The notes beneath the pieces are model-generated. The model was not told where the DNA came from. It searched no databases and saw nothing but the letters and a program-made list of their open reading frames with translations. The translations under genes and the position numbers were made by a program. From Orbilia blumenaviensis (lineage: Eukaryota > Ascomycota > Orbiliomycetes > Orbiliales > Orbiliaceae), in NCBI GenBank assembly GCA_036872755.1, contig JAVHNS010000014.1, forward strand, positions 1,298,602 through 1,362,601: a DNA stretch of 64,000 bases, read 5' to 3'. Shown in pieces: positions 9,325 through 24,857 of the stretch; position 1 is the stretch's first letter; each line of letters begins with the position of its first letter.

Positions 9325-10176
9325 TGCCTGACTGCATTTAGGAGGGTTAAAGTTGAACTAGCACGAGGCGCGATCCTACCCAAACCTGCTAAAAAATGTG
9401 TTGTTTTTGGCGAATTTAGAGTTTTTTTTTAATTTTTGCTATATAAATTTGTATGGGATTTTTGAAGTCTTAGCACTATTTTCAAATTTTAGCAAAAAAT
9501 TATTAAGAACTTTTTAGAAAATTATAAATTTAAGTTCAGAATTTATATTCACCATTTTTATATTTTTAAGTCTATGACTTCATAATTATAATATACTTTT
9601 CTTTAACTATTTATTTAGCTTTAATTAAGTGAATAGGTCTCTAACTATTATTTTTATATTTTTTTTATTTTTTTTAATTAAGTCACTTTTAGCAAAATTA
9701 CAATCACGTGACTATTTTCGATATCAAAACTTTTTTTTCAATTTTTATTTTAAATTTAATTTAATTTAGTTTTTGCATGCAAAATGGTTACGTGACACAT
9801 AAAAAAGTGATGTCACAAAATTTTTTAAAATAAAATTAAATAAAATAAAATTTAAATAAAAATAGATTTGATGTCAAAAATGGTTATGTGATCACATATA
9901 AAAGTTATATTAAAATTATATTAATTATTATATTAATTATTATATTAATTATTATATTAGTTATTATATTAATTATTATATTAATTATTATATTAGTTAT
10001 TTTATTAGTTATTATATTAATTGTTATATTAATTATTATATTGATGGTTATATTAATTATTATATTAATGGTTATATTAATTATTGTATTAGTTGTTATA
10101 TTAATGATTATATTATATATTCATTTAAAATCAAGATGCTGCAGTCGGGTTTGAGTGCTGCGCAGCAGCCTCCTAG
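9325..10176 (+). mobile_element. Helitron/Helentron-like non-autonomous element Y, copy a
   Basis: Starts TGCCTGACTGCA and ends with the inverted match TGCAGTCGGG, then TTTGAG, the palindrome TGCTGCGCAGCA, GCCTC and CTAG before a host T. It holds the CACGTG-type palindromic module (9700-9895) and an (ATTATATTAATT)-like minisatellite at about 9905-10115. No Rep-helicase coding sequence is present, so it must be moved by an enzyme encoded elsewhere. The 88-codon frame over the minisatellite is a repeat artefact. Confidence 0.75.
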
Positions 10177-10657
10177 TTATTATAATTTTTTTTATAAAAA
10201 TAAATTTTATTTTAAATTTTAAAATTTATATAAATATTTATAAAATATAAATTAATTTTATAATATATTAAATAAATTAAATTTAAAATATTATAAATTA
10301 AAATAATATTTTGATAAAATTAATAATTTTTTTTTAATAATTAATAAAAAAATATTAATTTAATTAAATAAAGTTGTATAAATTTTATATAATTTTTTTA
10401 ATATATAGTTTAAATTTAATAATAAATATTAATTTAAAAATTTTATTATTAAATTTATTATAAAAAATAAATAATAATTTTAGTTTAATTATTATTTTTT
10501 TTTTAAAATTTTTATATTAATTTGTATAAAATTTCTAAAAAATGATGAAGTTTTTGTAAAATTTTATTTTTTATTAATTAAAATTAATACAATATATTTA
10601 ATAAAAATATTATAATATTAAAAGTTTTTAATTAAAATTATAAAAGTTTAATATATT
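10177..10657. other. AT-rich spacer, no recognised feature
   Basis: Almost pure A+T between a Y copy and the first LTR of the compound retrotransposon. No repeat family or coding trace is recognised. Confidence 0.5.
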
Positions 10658-11212
10658 TATCACAGCCAGCCATACTAAATATGTCTTGGCATGTCAAACA
10701 TAAGCTTGTTTAATTCTGGATTCAGCTTACAAATCAGATTTACAATATAAATATTTGAAAGACAAATTTGGAAATAAATTAGGTTAAAATTGAACTATTT
10801 ATAAATATATTATTTTAACAATATATTTAATTATTAAGTTTATTTAACATATTAAGTAAATAAAAATGTATTTAATATTATTTTAATATTTAACATTTAT
10901 ATTTATAAATAATTTACATTTATATAAATAGTATTCATATATATAAAAATTTTTAAATGATAATAATTTTAAAATTTTTTTTTAAATTTCATTAATTAAT
11001 TTATTAATATTTAATATATTTTATTTATTATTTTTATTTATTAAACCTAATATACTTTTATTAAAAATTATATTATTTAATATTTCTATATTTAATTTAA
11101 TTTATTTTAAAAAAATAATTTAAATATTTTAAATTAAAAATATAATTAATTAAAAAATATTAAATTATTTTAAAAATTTTTTATTTAAAAAATATTTAAA
11201 ATAAATATAATA
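10658..11212 (+). repeat. LTR 1 of the compound Gypsy element
   Basis: 555 bp, starting TATCACAGCCAGCC (ancestral TGTCACGGCCAGCC, as in LTR2) and ending at the position equivalent to GTGTAACA. All the differences from LTR2 that I checked are transitions. Confidence 0.75.
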
Positions 11213-14200
11213 TTTTAATTAATTTAATTTTTAATAATAAAATAAAAAATATATATTAAATAATAATAATAATAAATATTACAATTTTTATAAAATATTT
11301 TATAAATTAAAAAAAATAAAATTTTTAAAAAATAAAAATTTAATTATAATAAAAACAAAATAAGAAAATCTTTTATAAAAAAAACTAATTTTAAATTTAA
11401 AAAATTAAAAATATATAATAATAATTAATAGTTTATTTAAATTAAAAAATATTAAAAATATTAATATTATAATTATTAATTAATTAATAATTAAAAATAA
11501 TATAAAAAAAAAATAACTTAAAAATATAATAATTAATATAACAAAATTTTTAAATATATAAAACTTAATTATTATTAAAAAATTTAAAATATAATTACAA
11601 ATTCTAAAAACAAAGTTTAAGCAATAATTAAATAATAAAATTAATAAATTTACAAAATAATAAATAAAATATAAAAGTCTTAAAATGAATTATAATAAAG
11701 AAAAAATTAAAATTAATATTAACAAAATATTTAAAATTAAAAATTTAATAAAGTATTTTAATAAATCTAAAAAAATTAATTATTTTTTTTATTAATTTTT
11801 AATTTATTTTAAAGTATAAAACAATAAATTTTCAAATAATAAAATTAAAATCATTTTTACAAAAATATATTTAAAAAACTTAATTTTTTAAATATTTATT
11901 AATTATAATAATTATTATATTAAAAATAAAATTAATTTTAATATTTATATTTTTAAAATTATGATAAATTATAAAAGATTTGTTATGTTTTTTAAATAAT
12001 AATATAAAAAAAATAATAAAATTAATAAAATCTATAGAGATTTTGAAAAACTTAAATAAACTAATTTAGTTTATAAATATTTTTATAAATTTAATTAAAT
12101 TACTTTTTTTATTAAATAAAATAAATTTAATATTATTTACTAAATTCAAAAAAGATTAAAACCAAAATTAAAGATTTAAGTTTTTTTTAAAAAATAATAA
12201 TTTAAAATTTTTTTAAATAAATAAAAATACAAAAAATGATTATTAAAATTAATAATATTTATTAATATAATAAATATAATCAAAAAAAAAAAACTTTTAT
12301 AATTATAATCTTAAAAAAAATAAAAATAAAAAAAAAATATTTCAAAATTAAAATAATAAAAAAAATAAGAATTAATATAAGAATAAAAATAAAAATTTTA
12401 TTTTAAATAAGATTTTTAACTTAATTTTTATAAATTTTAATATAATTTAATATAATTACTTATACAATAAAAAATTTAAAAAATTAAAATTTAATAATTT
12501 TATGTATTATAATTGTAATAAATTTGGATATATTGCTAAAAATTACAAAAAATTATAATAAAATAATATATTTTAATAATATAGAAATATTAGATTTATG
12601 AATATCAACTTTTCATTACTATTTGTTATAAAAAAATTTAAATAACATATTAATTTATTTTTTAAAAAATTGAATAATTTTAATAATGAATTTTTAAACA
12701 AACTTCAAATTATTTAATTATTTTTAATTAATTTATAAATGATTTTAAATTTATTACTTAAGAAAAAAAAATTAAATTTAAAGTTATTTTAATTATTTAT
12801 AATTTAACTTTTTAAAAATATTATTAATTTTGGAATAATTTAACGTTTAGAATTTATTTAAATTATGAAAAGTATTTTAATAAATAATTTATTTAAAAAT
12901 ATATATTTAAAAAAATTTATTATATTTATTTAATTTATATTAATTTTATATTATAAAATTCTAAAGTTTATTTATAATTTATTAATATAATAAAAATTTT
13001 TTTATTAAAATGAATTTATTATTTACTTATAATTAAATTATGTTTTATAAAAATTAGAATAATAATAAAACTTTTATTTTTAAAATTTATATTAACAACA
13101 TAATTTTTATAAAATTTGAAAAAAAATAAATTTAATATATAAACTATTAACAAGGAATTTATAATTAATATAATAATTATAATTATATAATTTAAAATTA
13201 ATTGGATTTTAAATATTTAAATTATTATATTATTTTTATTGTTAAATATATTAAATATAAATATATTAAAAATTAAAAATAATTTTTTTTTTATGTTAAT
13301 AATGATTTTTATAAAGTTGATTTTATAAAAAATTAAGAAACTTATTATTATAAAAAAATTAAAAATATTAATTTTTTTATTATTTATAAATATATTAATA
13401 AAATTAAATATATTATTTTGAAATATTAGGAAATTATTTTTGATTATTATTTATATAAAAATTGATTTTTAAATATAAGATTTTATAATTATATTTTTTA
13501 TTTTTACAATTTTTACTATAATAAATAGAGTTTATATATTAGATATTTTAATTTTATTTAATTTATTTTTTATGATTTTAATATTTTTTTTAATTATAGA
13601 AAATATTTTTATCAATATCCTTTTCAAATTATTATTTAATTTTTAATTTATTAAAATATTTGTATTACTTCAACATTAACTACAAAAAAAAATTTATAGA
13701 ATTATATTATAAAAAGGATAAATACTATTATATAATTAATATTAAATATATTATTAAATATAATTTAATTAAAAAAAAATTATTAATACTAATTTTGCAA
13801 AAAATTAATTATTTATTTATTTTATGGAAAATATAATTTTTATATTAGTTATATTTAAAAATATGTTATTTTTATTAAAAATTTTTATATTTTAGAAATT
13901 AAATTAAATGTTTAAAATATAAAATGGTAATATATATATTATTAAAATTTTATTTTTAATATTTAGTTTAATTTTAAATATTATTTTTAAAATAATTATT
14001 TTAATTATAAATAAAATAACTTTATCTTACTTTATTATTAATTTAAAATTATTAATTTTAAATAAAATTATTTTAAATAAAAATTTAATAAATTCCTCTA
14101 TAATAACAAAATTAAATTTGTTAATATTTATAAAAAAATAAATATAAAAAAAAAAAATTAAAAAAATTTTAAAATTTAATATTATTTAAAAAATTTAAAT

Positions 14201-14890
14201 TATGTATTATTAAAAACAAACTATTTAAATAACTTTTTTTATAATTAATTAAAAATTATTTTTTTTTATTAATTAATAGTAATAGAAATTTTAATATATT
14301 TTTATTAAATTGTAGAATAAAAGATTTATTTATTTATTTTGAAATTATTAAATAATTTAATTTATTTTATATTTAGAAATTTTAGAAAATATATATTATT
14401 ATTTTTGATAATAATTTTTTTAAAATAATTATTTATGAAATTATTTTTATATTTTTTATAAATAAATATTTAAAAATAATTATAATAAATATTCTAGAAA
14501 TTTTTTATAAAATAGTTTTTGGATTTTTTTGGTTGGAAAAATATAATTTAAATATTAATTAAAAAATTTATTATTTTAAATTTTTGAAATGTGATTATAG
14601 AAAAATTTATTTTGAAATTTGATTAAATAATTAATTTTTAAAAGAAATTTATTACTAATTTATTTAATATATATTATAAAAAAAATTAATAATTATTTTT
14701 AAAATAAATTTTATTTAATAAAATATGTTTTTTTTAAAATATAAAAAATTAATAAAAAAAAAAAAAAAATTCTAGATTGAATTTTTAAAAATAATAAATT
14801 AGTTTTTGAATTTTTGAATAAAAGGAATTTTTTATTAAAAATTAATTAATTTATATATTATATTTTTTTAAAAGAAGGAATTTAATTAAA

Positions 14891-14930
<40 letters not shown>

Positions 14931-16230
14931 AAAAAAATTATAATTTTATAAAAATATATTAATAAAAATTTTTATAATAAATTTATTTAATTTTTAAATT
15001 TATTTATAAAATATTTTATATTATTTATATTAAAAGTTAATAAAAAATTATAAATATATATTAATTATAAAAATTTAAATAATATTATAATTAAAAATAT
15101 TAAATTTTTATTATTAATAAATAAATTTTTTAATTATTTAGTAAATATAAATTATTTTATTAAATTAAATATTATCAATATTTATTATAATATTAAAATA
15201 AATTTAAAAAAAAAATAAAAAATAATTTTTCAATATTATTATAATTTATTTAAATATTTAATTATATTATTTAAGTTAATTAATATATTAACTTCTTTTT
15301 AAACTTTTATAAATTATATATTTTAAAAATATATAAATATTATTTATATTATTTATTTAAATAATATTTTAATTTTTAATAAGATGTTAGAAAAATATAA
15401 AAAAAATATTAATGTAATATTAAAATTTTTTTAAAATTATAATTTATATATAATATTAAATAAATTAAAATTTACTATTATTGAATGTAAATTTTTAAAA
15501 ATTATAATTACTTTAAATAAAATTAAAATAGATTTTAAGAAGGTTTAAATTATTTAAAATTAATTTTTTTTTAAAAATATTAAAAAAATATAATTATTTT
15601 TTAAACTTTATAATTATTATTAACAGTTTATTTAAAAATATAATTTTATATTAATAATATTTTTTAAATTTATTAAAAAATAATTAAAATTTAAAATAAT
15701 ATTTAAAAAAATTTAATTTTTTAAAATTTTTAAGAAATTATTTATTTTTATTTTTAATTTTAAATTTTATAATTTAAAATTATTTATTAAAATTAAAATT
15801 AATATTTTTATAATAATATTAAAAATTTGTTTATTATAATTTTATAAAAATAAATAATAATATTTTATTATTTATATTTTTTATAAATTTAATATTATAT
15901 AATTATAATATATTATTTATAATAAAAAATTAATAATTATTATAAAAATTTATTAAAAATAATATATTTATTTTTAAAATAAAAAATTTTTTATAATTTT
16001 ATTTAATTATAAGAATTTTATTTATTTTTTAATTATAAAAAAATTTAATAAATAATAAATTTAATAATAAAAATTTTTTAATAAATATAATATAAAAATA
16101 ATATATTTTTAAAAAAAAAAAAAAATTTTATAAATATAATAAATAAAAAATTAAATTTTATTAAAAATATTAAATTTAACAAAAAAATAATTTTTAAATA
16201 TAATAATATTAAAAATTAAATTTTTATTAA
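11213..16230 (+). pseudogene. Decayed gag-pol, internal region 1 (integrase end absent)
   Basis: No frame is open for more than a few dozen codons, but family blocks can be read through the stops. At 12502-12558 a CCHC zinc knuckle reads YYNCNKFGYIAKNYKK, with Cys and His turned to Tyr by C-to-T changes. At about 14512-14562 GFFWLEKYN resembles the end of a retropepsin domain. At 15354-15371 the reverse transcriptase motif reads YLNNIL, both catalytic Asp turned to Asn. RNase H-like blocks follow to about 16080 (including an HKNL-type segment), and the region is cut by LTR2. The order PR-RT-RH and the motif types indicate Ty3/Gypsy rather than Copia. Confidence 0.7.
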
Positions 16231-16787
16231 TGTCACGGCCAGCCATACTAGATATATTTTGGCATATTAAACATAAGTCTGTTTTCGCAGGCTGTTTCTC
16301 ACACCAAAATAATTTTTATTATAAATATTTAGTAAAAGAAAATTATATTAAAAAAAAACAGATTAAACTATATTATACCAATAAGACAATTCCCAAAACA
16401 AACCATATAAAAAACATTATATATAATTTAGTATATTATATATATATAATATCCTTCAAAATATATAATGCCTAAGTTTATAAACAATTCATATTTATAT
16501 AAATAATGTTTATATATATAAAAATTTTTAAATAATAATAATTTTAAAATTTTTTTTTAAATTTTATTAATTAATTTATTAATATTTAATACATTCTATT
16601 TATTACTTTTATCCATTAAACCTAATACTCCTATATTAAAAATTATATTATTTAATATCTTTATATTTAATTTAATTTACTTTAAAAAAATAATTTAAAT
16701 ATTTTAAATTAAAAATATAATTAGTTAAAGAATATTAAACTATTTTAAAAATTTTTTATTTAGAAAATATTTAGGATAGGTGTAACA
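16231..16787 (+). repeat. LTR 2 of the compound Gypsy element (internal)
   Basis: 557 bp, TGTCACGGCCAGCC to GGTGTAACA, the least mutated start of the three. The following bases (TTTTAATTAATTTAA) match those after LTR1, confirming that the internal region restarts here. An 81-codon frame across its start is chance. Confidence 0.78.
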
Positions 16788-19700
16788 TTTTAATTAATTT
16801 AATTTTTAATAATAAGATAAAAATTGTATGTTAAGTAATAGTAGTAATGTCAAATATCATAATTTCTATAATGTTATTTATAGAATAGGAAATATTTTTT
16901 TTAATAGAATAATATGTTTATTAATTGTAATTTAAGATTAATAGATATAAATAGAAGAATTATTTGTAAAATAAATTAAATTATTTTTTTTAAAATTAAT
17001 TATTAATAGTGAAAATTTAAAATTAATATAAATTAATAATTTATTTAGATAATATAAAAATATTAAATACATTAATATTATAATTAAAATATAATTAATA
17101 TTAGATTATTTTTAAAAATATAAATAATTACTTAATATAATATTAAATTTATTTAATATAATAATTAATATAAAAAAATTTTCAAAAAAATAAGTTTCAC
17201 CACCCATTATAAAAGAATTTACCAAAAAATTAACTATTTTGGAAAATAAACATAAACAAAACCTCACAAAAAAAAAAATACACTTATATAAAAATAATTA
17301 AAATTTAAATCTTTTAAAATAAATTATAATAAAGAAAAAATTAAAACTAATATTAATAAAATATTTAAAATTAAAAATCTAATAAAATACTCTAACAAAC
17401 CCAAAAAAATTAATTATTTTCTCCACCAATTTTTAATTTATTTTAAAATACAGAAAGATAAATTTCTAAATAATAAATTTAAAGTTATTTTTATAGAAAT
17501 ATATTTAGAAAATTTAATTTTTTAAGTATTTATTAATTATAATAATTATTATATTAAAAATAAAATTAATTTTAATATTTATATTTTTAAAATTATAATA
17601 AATTATATAGAATTTGTTATGTTTTTTAAATAATAATATAGAAAAAATAATAAAATTAATAAAATTTATAAAGATTTTAAAAAATTTAAATAAATTAATT
17701 TAGTTTATAAATATTTTTATAAATTTAATTAAATTATTTTTCTTATTAAATAAAATAAATTTAATATTATTTATTAAATTTAAAAAAAATTAAAATCAAA
17801 ATTAAAAATTTAAATTTTTTTTAAAAAATAATAATTTAAAAAATCCCTCAAATATATAAAAATATAAAAAATAATTATTAAAATTAATAACATTTATTAA
17901 CACAACAAATATAATTAAAAAAAAAAAAAATTTTTACAATTATAATTTTAAAAAAAATAAAAATAAAAAAAAAATATTTTAAAATTAAAATAATAAAAAA
18001 AACAAAAATTAATATAAAAATAAAAATAAAAATTTTATTTTAAATAAAATTTTTAACCCAACCCCTATAAATTTCAAGATAATTCAATATAATTATTTAT
18101 ATAATAAAAAATTTAAAAAATTAAAATCCAATAATTTTATTTATTATAATTATAATAAATTAAAATATATTATTAAAAATTATAAAAAATTATAATAAAA
18201 TAATATATTTTAATAATATAAAAATATTAAATTTATAAATATTAATTTTTTATTATTATCTATTATAAAAAAAATTTAAATAATATATTAATTTATTTTT
18301 TAAAAAATTAAACAATTTTAGTAATAAATTTTTAAGTAAATTTTAAATTATTTAATTATTTTTAATTAATTTATAAATATTTTTAAATTTATTATTTAAA
18401 AAAAAAAAATTAAATTTAAAATTATTTTAATTATTTATAATTCAATTTTTTAAAAATATTATTAATTTTAAAATAATTTAATATTTAAAATTCATTTAAA
18501 TTATAAAAAATATTTTAATAAATAATTTATTTAAAAATATATATTTAAAAAAATTTACTATATTTATTTAATTTATATTAATTTTATATTATAAAATTTT
18601 AAAATTTATTTATAATTTATTAATATAATAAAAAGATTTTTTATTAAAATAAATTTATTATTTATTTATAATTAAATTTTTTATAAATAAAAAAATTTTT
18701 TTATAAAATATTTAAATAATAAAAAAAAAATTTATAAAAATTTTTTTTTTAATTTTTTAACTATATTTTATAAAAATTAAAATAATAATAAAACTTTTGT
18801 TCTTAAAATTTATATTAATAATATAATTTTTATAAAATTTAAAAAAAAATAAATTTAATATATAAATTATTAATAAAAAATTTATAAATAATATAAAAAT
18901 TATAATTATATAATTTAAAATTAATTAAATTATAAATATTTAAATTATTATATTACTTTTATTATTAAATATATTAAATATAAATATATTAAAAATTAAA
19001 AATAATTTTTTTTAAAAAATATCAAAATATTTTTTTTATATTAATAATAATTTTTATAAAATTAATTTTATAAAAAATTAAAAAATTTATTATAAAAAAA
19101 TTAAAAATATTGATTTTTTTACTATTTATAAATAAATAAATAAAATTAAATATTTAAAATAAAAATATTAAAAAGAAATTTTAATTTATTATTTTTATAA
19201 AAATTAATTTTTTACTATAAAATTATATAATTATACCTTTTATCTTTATAATTTTTATTATAATAAATGAAATTTTTATATTAAAAATTTTAATTATATT
19301 TAAATTATTTTTTATAATAATAATTAATTTTTTAAATATTAAAAATATTTTTGTTAATATTTTTTTTTTATTATTATTTAATAATTTATTTATTAAAATA
19401 TATATATTACTATATTCAATATTAATTTTAAAAAAAAATTAATAAATATTATTAAAAAAATAAATATTATTTTATTATTAATATTAAATATATTATTAAA
19501 TATAATTTAATTAAAAAAATAAATTAAAAATATTAATTTTATAATAAACCTATTATATATTTATTTTATAAAAAATATAATTTTTATATTAATTATATTT
19601 AAAAATATATTATTTTTATTAAAAATTTTTATATATTAAAAATTAAATTTAATATATAAAATATAAAATAATAATATATATATTATTAAAATTTTATTTT

Positions 19701-22700
19701 TAATAATTAATTTAATTTTTAATATTATTTTTAAAAATTTTATTTAAGTAATAGATAAAATAATTTTGTTTGATTTTATTATTAATTAAAGATTTTTGAT
19801 TTTAAATAAAAATATTTTAAAAAAAAATTTAATAAATATAAATATATTAATTTAATTAAATTTAATAATATTTATAAAAAAATAAATATAAAAAAAAAAA
19901 ATTAAATAAATTTTAAAATTTAATATTATTTAAAAAATTTAAATTATATATTATTAAAAATAAATTATTTAAATAATTTTTTTATAATTAATGAAAAATT
20001 ATTTTTTTTTATTAATTAATATTAATAAAAATTTTAATATATTTTTATTAAATTATAAAGCAAAAAATTTATTTATTTATTTTAAAATTATTAAATAATT
20101 TAATTTATTTTATATTTAAAAATTTTAAAAAATATATATTATCACTTTTAATAATAGTTTTTTTAAAATAATTATTTATAAAATTATTTTTATACTTTTT
20201 ATAAACAAATATTTAAAAATAATTATAATAAATATTTTAAAAATTTTTTATAAATTAATTTTTAAATTTTTTTAATTAAAAAAATATAATTTAAATATTA
20301 ATTAAAAAATTTATTATTTTAAATTTTTAAAATATAATTATAAAAAAATTTATTTTAAAATTTAATTAAATAATTAATTTTTAAAAAAAATTTATTATTA
20401 ATTTATTTAATATATATTATAAAAAAAAGTTAATAATTGTTTTTAAAATAAATTTTATTCTATAAAATATATTTTTTTTAAAATATAAAAAATTAATAAA
20501 AAAAAAAAAAAATTTTAAATTAAATTTTTAAAAATAATAAATTAATTTTTTAATTTTTAAATAAAAAAGATTTTTTATTGAAAATCAATTAATTTATATA
20601 TTATATTTTTTTGAAAAAAAAAACTTAATTAAAATCTTTATTTATATATATATATATAAAAGAAAAAATTATAATTTTATATAAATATATTAATAAAAAT
20701 TTTTATAATAAATTTATTCAATTTTTTAACTTATTTATAAAATATTTTATATTATTTATATTAAAATTTAATAAAAAATTATAAATATATATTGATTATA
20801 AAAGTTTAAATAATATTATAATTAAAAATATTAAATTTTTATTATTAATAAATAAATTTTTTAATTGTTTAATAAAAATAAATTATTTTATTAAATTAAA
20901 TATTATTAATATTTATTATAATATTAAAATAAATTTAAAAAAAAAATAAAAAATAATTTTTTAATATTATTATAATTTATTTAAATATTTAATTATATTA
21001 TTTAAATTAATTAATATATTAGTTTTTTTTTAAACTTTTATAAATTATATATTTTAAAAATATATAAATATTATTTATATTATTTATTTAAATAATATTT
21101 TGATTTTTAGTAAAATATTGGGAAAATATAAAAAAAATGTTAATATAATATTAAAATTTTTTTAAAATTATAATTTATATATAATATTAAATAAATTAAA
21201 TTTTATTATTATTAAATATAAATTTTTAAAAACTATAATTATTTTAAATAAAATTAAAATAAATTTTAAAAAAATTTAAATTATTTAAAATTAATTTTTT
21301 TTTAAAAATATTAAAGAAATATAATTATTTTTTAAATTTTATAATTATTATTAATAATTTATTTAAAAATATAATTTTATATTAATAATATTTTTTAAAT
21401 TTATTAAAAAATAATTAAAATTTAAGATAATATTTAAAAAAATTTAAGTTTTTGAAATTTTGAAAAAATTATTTACTTTTATTTCCATTTTTAAATTTTA
21501 TAATTTAAAATTATTTATTAAAATTAAAATTGATGTTTTTATAGTAATATTAAAAGTTTATTTATTTTAATTTTATAAAAATAAATAATAATACCTTATT
21601 ATTTATATTTTTTATAAATTTAATATTATATAATTATAATATATTATTTATAATAAAGAATTAATAGTTATTGTAAAAATATATTAGAAATAATATGTTT
21701 ATTTTTAAAATAAAAAATTTTTTATAATTTTATTTAATTATAAAAATCTTATTTATTTCCTAATTATAAAAAAATTTAATAAATAGTAAATTTGATAATA
21801 AAAACTTTTTAATAAATATAGTATAAAAATAATATATTTTAAAAAAAAAAAAAATATTTTTATAAATATAATAAATAAAAAATTAGATTTTATTAAAAAT
21901 GTTGAATTTAATAAAAAAATAATTCTCAAATATAATAATACTAAAAATTAGATTTTTATTAACAAATTCCTAAATCTAATAAAACACAATATTAAAAATA
22001 ATTTTTAACAAAAAATCTTTAAAACTTATAAACAAAATCTTATTATATAATAAATTTTAAAAAAAAAAATATATTTCCTTATTTTAAATTAATTAATAAA
22101 ATTATTATATTTTAAAATTTATTCTATATTTTAATTAAAAAATTTTAAAAAAAATTTATTTTTTTATATTATAATCATTTAATTTATAATTATTTTAAAA
22201 TTAATTATATTTAAAAATTTATTATAAAAATTTATTTTTAATTTTAAATAAAAAAATAAATTAAAAAATATATTAAAACTTATAACTTTTATTATAAAAA
22301 TAAATTTAACTAATATAAATTTTATAAAATTTTTTAATTATATAATATATCAAATATATTTTTTAAAATTATTATTTATAATTTTATATAAAAAATATTT
22401 TTAGTATAAAACTTTTTTATTAATAAATTATATAATAAAATATTAATTATTATAAATAAATTAATAAAAATTACTATTTTTATTTTATAAAATAATTAAT
22501 AAAAAGTTAAAAAATTATAATAAATTTATTATAATTATATTTTTTTTAAATATGGAATTTAATAAAAATATATTTTTGATTATGATTTTTTTTTTATAAA
22601 TAAATATTAATAATTAATTATAAATTAAATTAATATTAAATTGAATATTGTAATTAAAAGTTATGTTTAAATAAATAAAATTTTTAAAAAATTTATTTAA

Positions 22701-24857
22701 ATTTTTAAGATTTATTTTTAAAATTTTTTTAATTATATTTAAAATAATTAAATATTTTTTTTATTTATAATAAAATTTATTTATAATATTTTTTAATATT
22801 TAATTATTAAATATATTTTATACAAAATATTAAAAAGATGGATGTTTAAAATTATTTTTTTTTTTTTATATTAAAAAAATTATTTTTAAAATTAAAAAAT
22901 ATATAAAATTAATGAAAAATATTTATAATATTTTTGTAAAAAATTTTTAGTTTTTATAAAAAAAAATAAACTATTATTATAATAAATAATAAAAAAAAAT
23001 TTTAAATTTTAAAAAAAAAAATAAAATATATTTATTTATATAAAATTTAAAAATTAAATAATTTAATAAAAAATTTAATTTTTAAAAATTTAATTTATAC
23101 ATAATTAAAAAAAAATTTAAAAAATATTATTTTAAATTTAATATATTTAAATTAATATAAATATATAAAATATTTTATATTTTAATTTTAAAAAATTTTT
23201 TTTAAAATTTAGAAAAAATTTAAATAAAATTAAAATTAAATATAATAATTATATAAAATATAAAATTAAAAAAATTTTTAATAAATTTAATAATAATAAT
23301 AAATATTTTATTTATTAAATTATTTTTTATAATTTAAAAAATAATTTTTAATAATTAAAAAAAAATATTTTATTATAAATTATATAAAATTATTTTAAAA
23401 ATAAAAATTTATTTTATTAATTTAATATTTTTATATTTAAATAAAAATAAAAAAAACTTAAAAAAAATTAAAATTAATATATTTTATAAATTTTTAATTT
23501 ATAAAAATATAATTTTTTTATTTAATTAATTTTTATATTTATAAATTTTTTTTATAAATATTTATTTTTATAAATATATAATTTAAATAAATATTTATAA
23601 TATTATTTATTTAATCACTTTTTGATTTTTTTAAATACCTTATTTCCTTAATTAACAAAATCTTATTTTTTAGTAATATTAATAAGTAATTATATAAAAA
23701 TTATATTAATAAAATAATATTATAAATTATTAAAATTAATAATTTAATATAAATTATAATAAAATAATAAAATATAATTTAATTTAAAAATAAAAAATTA
23801 TAAATATATAATAAAAAATTAACTAAAATTTTAAATAATATTTTAAAAAAAATTTTTTATAAAAAATATAAAATAATTTTTATTTTATTTAATAAAAAAA
23901 TTTATTATATTTATTAAAATATTATAAAAAAAATTAAATATTTTATTAAATATTAATAAACTTTTATTAATTTTTTTTTTAACAATTAAATTATTTTTGA
24001 ATAATATATTATTTTTAATAATTTTTTATTTTTTATAAGAAAGAAATTTATAATATTTATATATAATTATTAATATTTTAATTAATTAATATTTAAGTTT
24101 AGTTGTAATAATATTAAATTTAATTAAAAATTTTATAAATTTTATTTAATTTTTAATAATTTTTTAATATATTATTTTATATTAAGTAAAAGTTTCTTTT
24201 AATTTTTTAAATTTCTTATTTTAAATTTTTATAATATAATTTATTAAAAATTTTAAATTAAAAATTATATAAAATAAAAAAAAACAAAAATTATATATAT
24301 AAAATAATATTATATTTTTTTATTTAATTTTATTAATAATAGATTTTATATTTAATAATATTTTTTAATATAATATAATTATAATTATTTTTTTTATAAA
24401 AAAAATATATATTTATAGTAAGAATATTTTTTAATTTAAAATATTTAAAAAAAATATTTTATTTTTATTTTATAATAATATAATTTTTTAATTTTTTAAT
24501 AAAAATAGATAATTAACTCTATTACATGATTAAGAAATAAAATAAAATAAAATATTTAATTATATAAATTAAAAAATGTTTTATAATTTATGTTTTAAAA
24601 TTTAATTATAATACAAATTATAATTATTTATATTTAATTTCAATTATATAATTATATAATATAATTATAAAAATTAAATTTTTAAATATAAAAATTTTTA
24701 TATATAAATTTTTTTTAAATAATTTTCTTATATAATAAAATTTTATAAATAAATTTTATATAAAAATTTTATATTAAATTTTATTAAATTTTCTTTTTAT
24801 AAAAAGATTTTATATAAAAAATTTTTTTTAAAAATTTTTTTTTAAAAAAAAAGATAA
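16788..24857 (+). pseudogene. Decayed gag-pol, internal region 2 (longer copy)
   Basis: Colinear with internal region 1 up to about 21970, then 2.9 kb longer. The RT motif is again YLNN, at 21085-21096, followed by IFSK. The extra 21.97-24.86 kb segment should hold integrase, but decay is too heavy for me to place its catalytic residues. Stops are present in every frame. Confidence 0.65.

Noticed and set aside
9888..10154. 88-codon Ile/Leu/Val frame
   Set aside because: Product of the 12-bp A+T minisatellite inside Y copy a.
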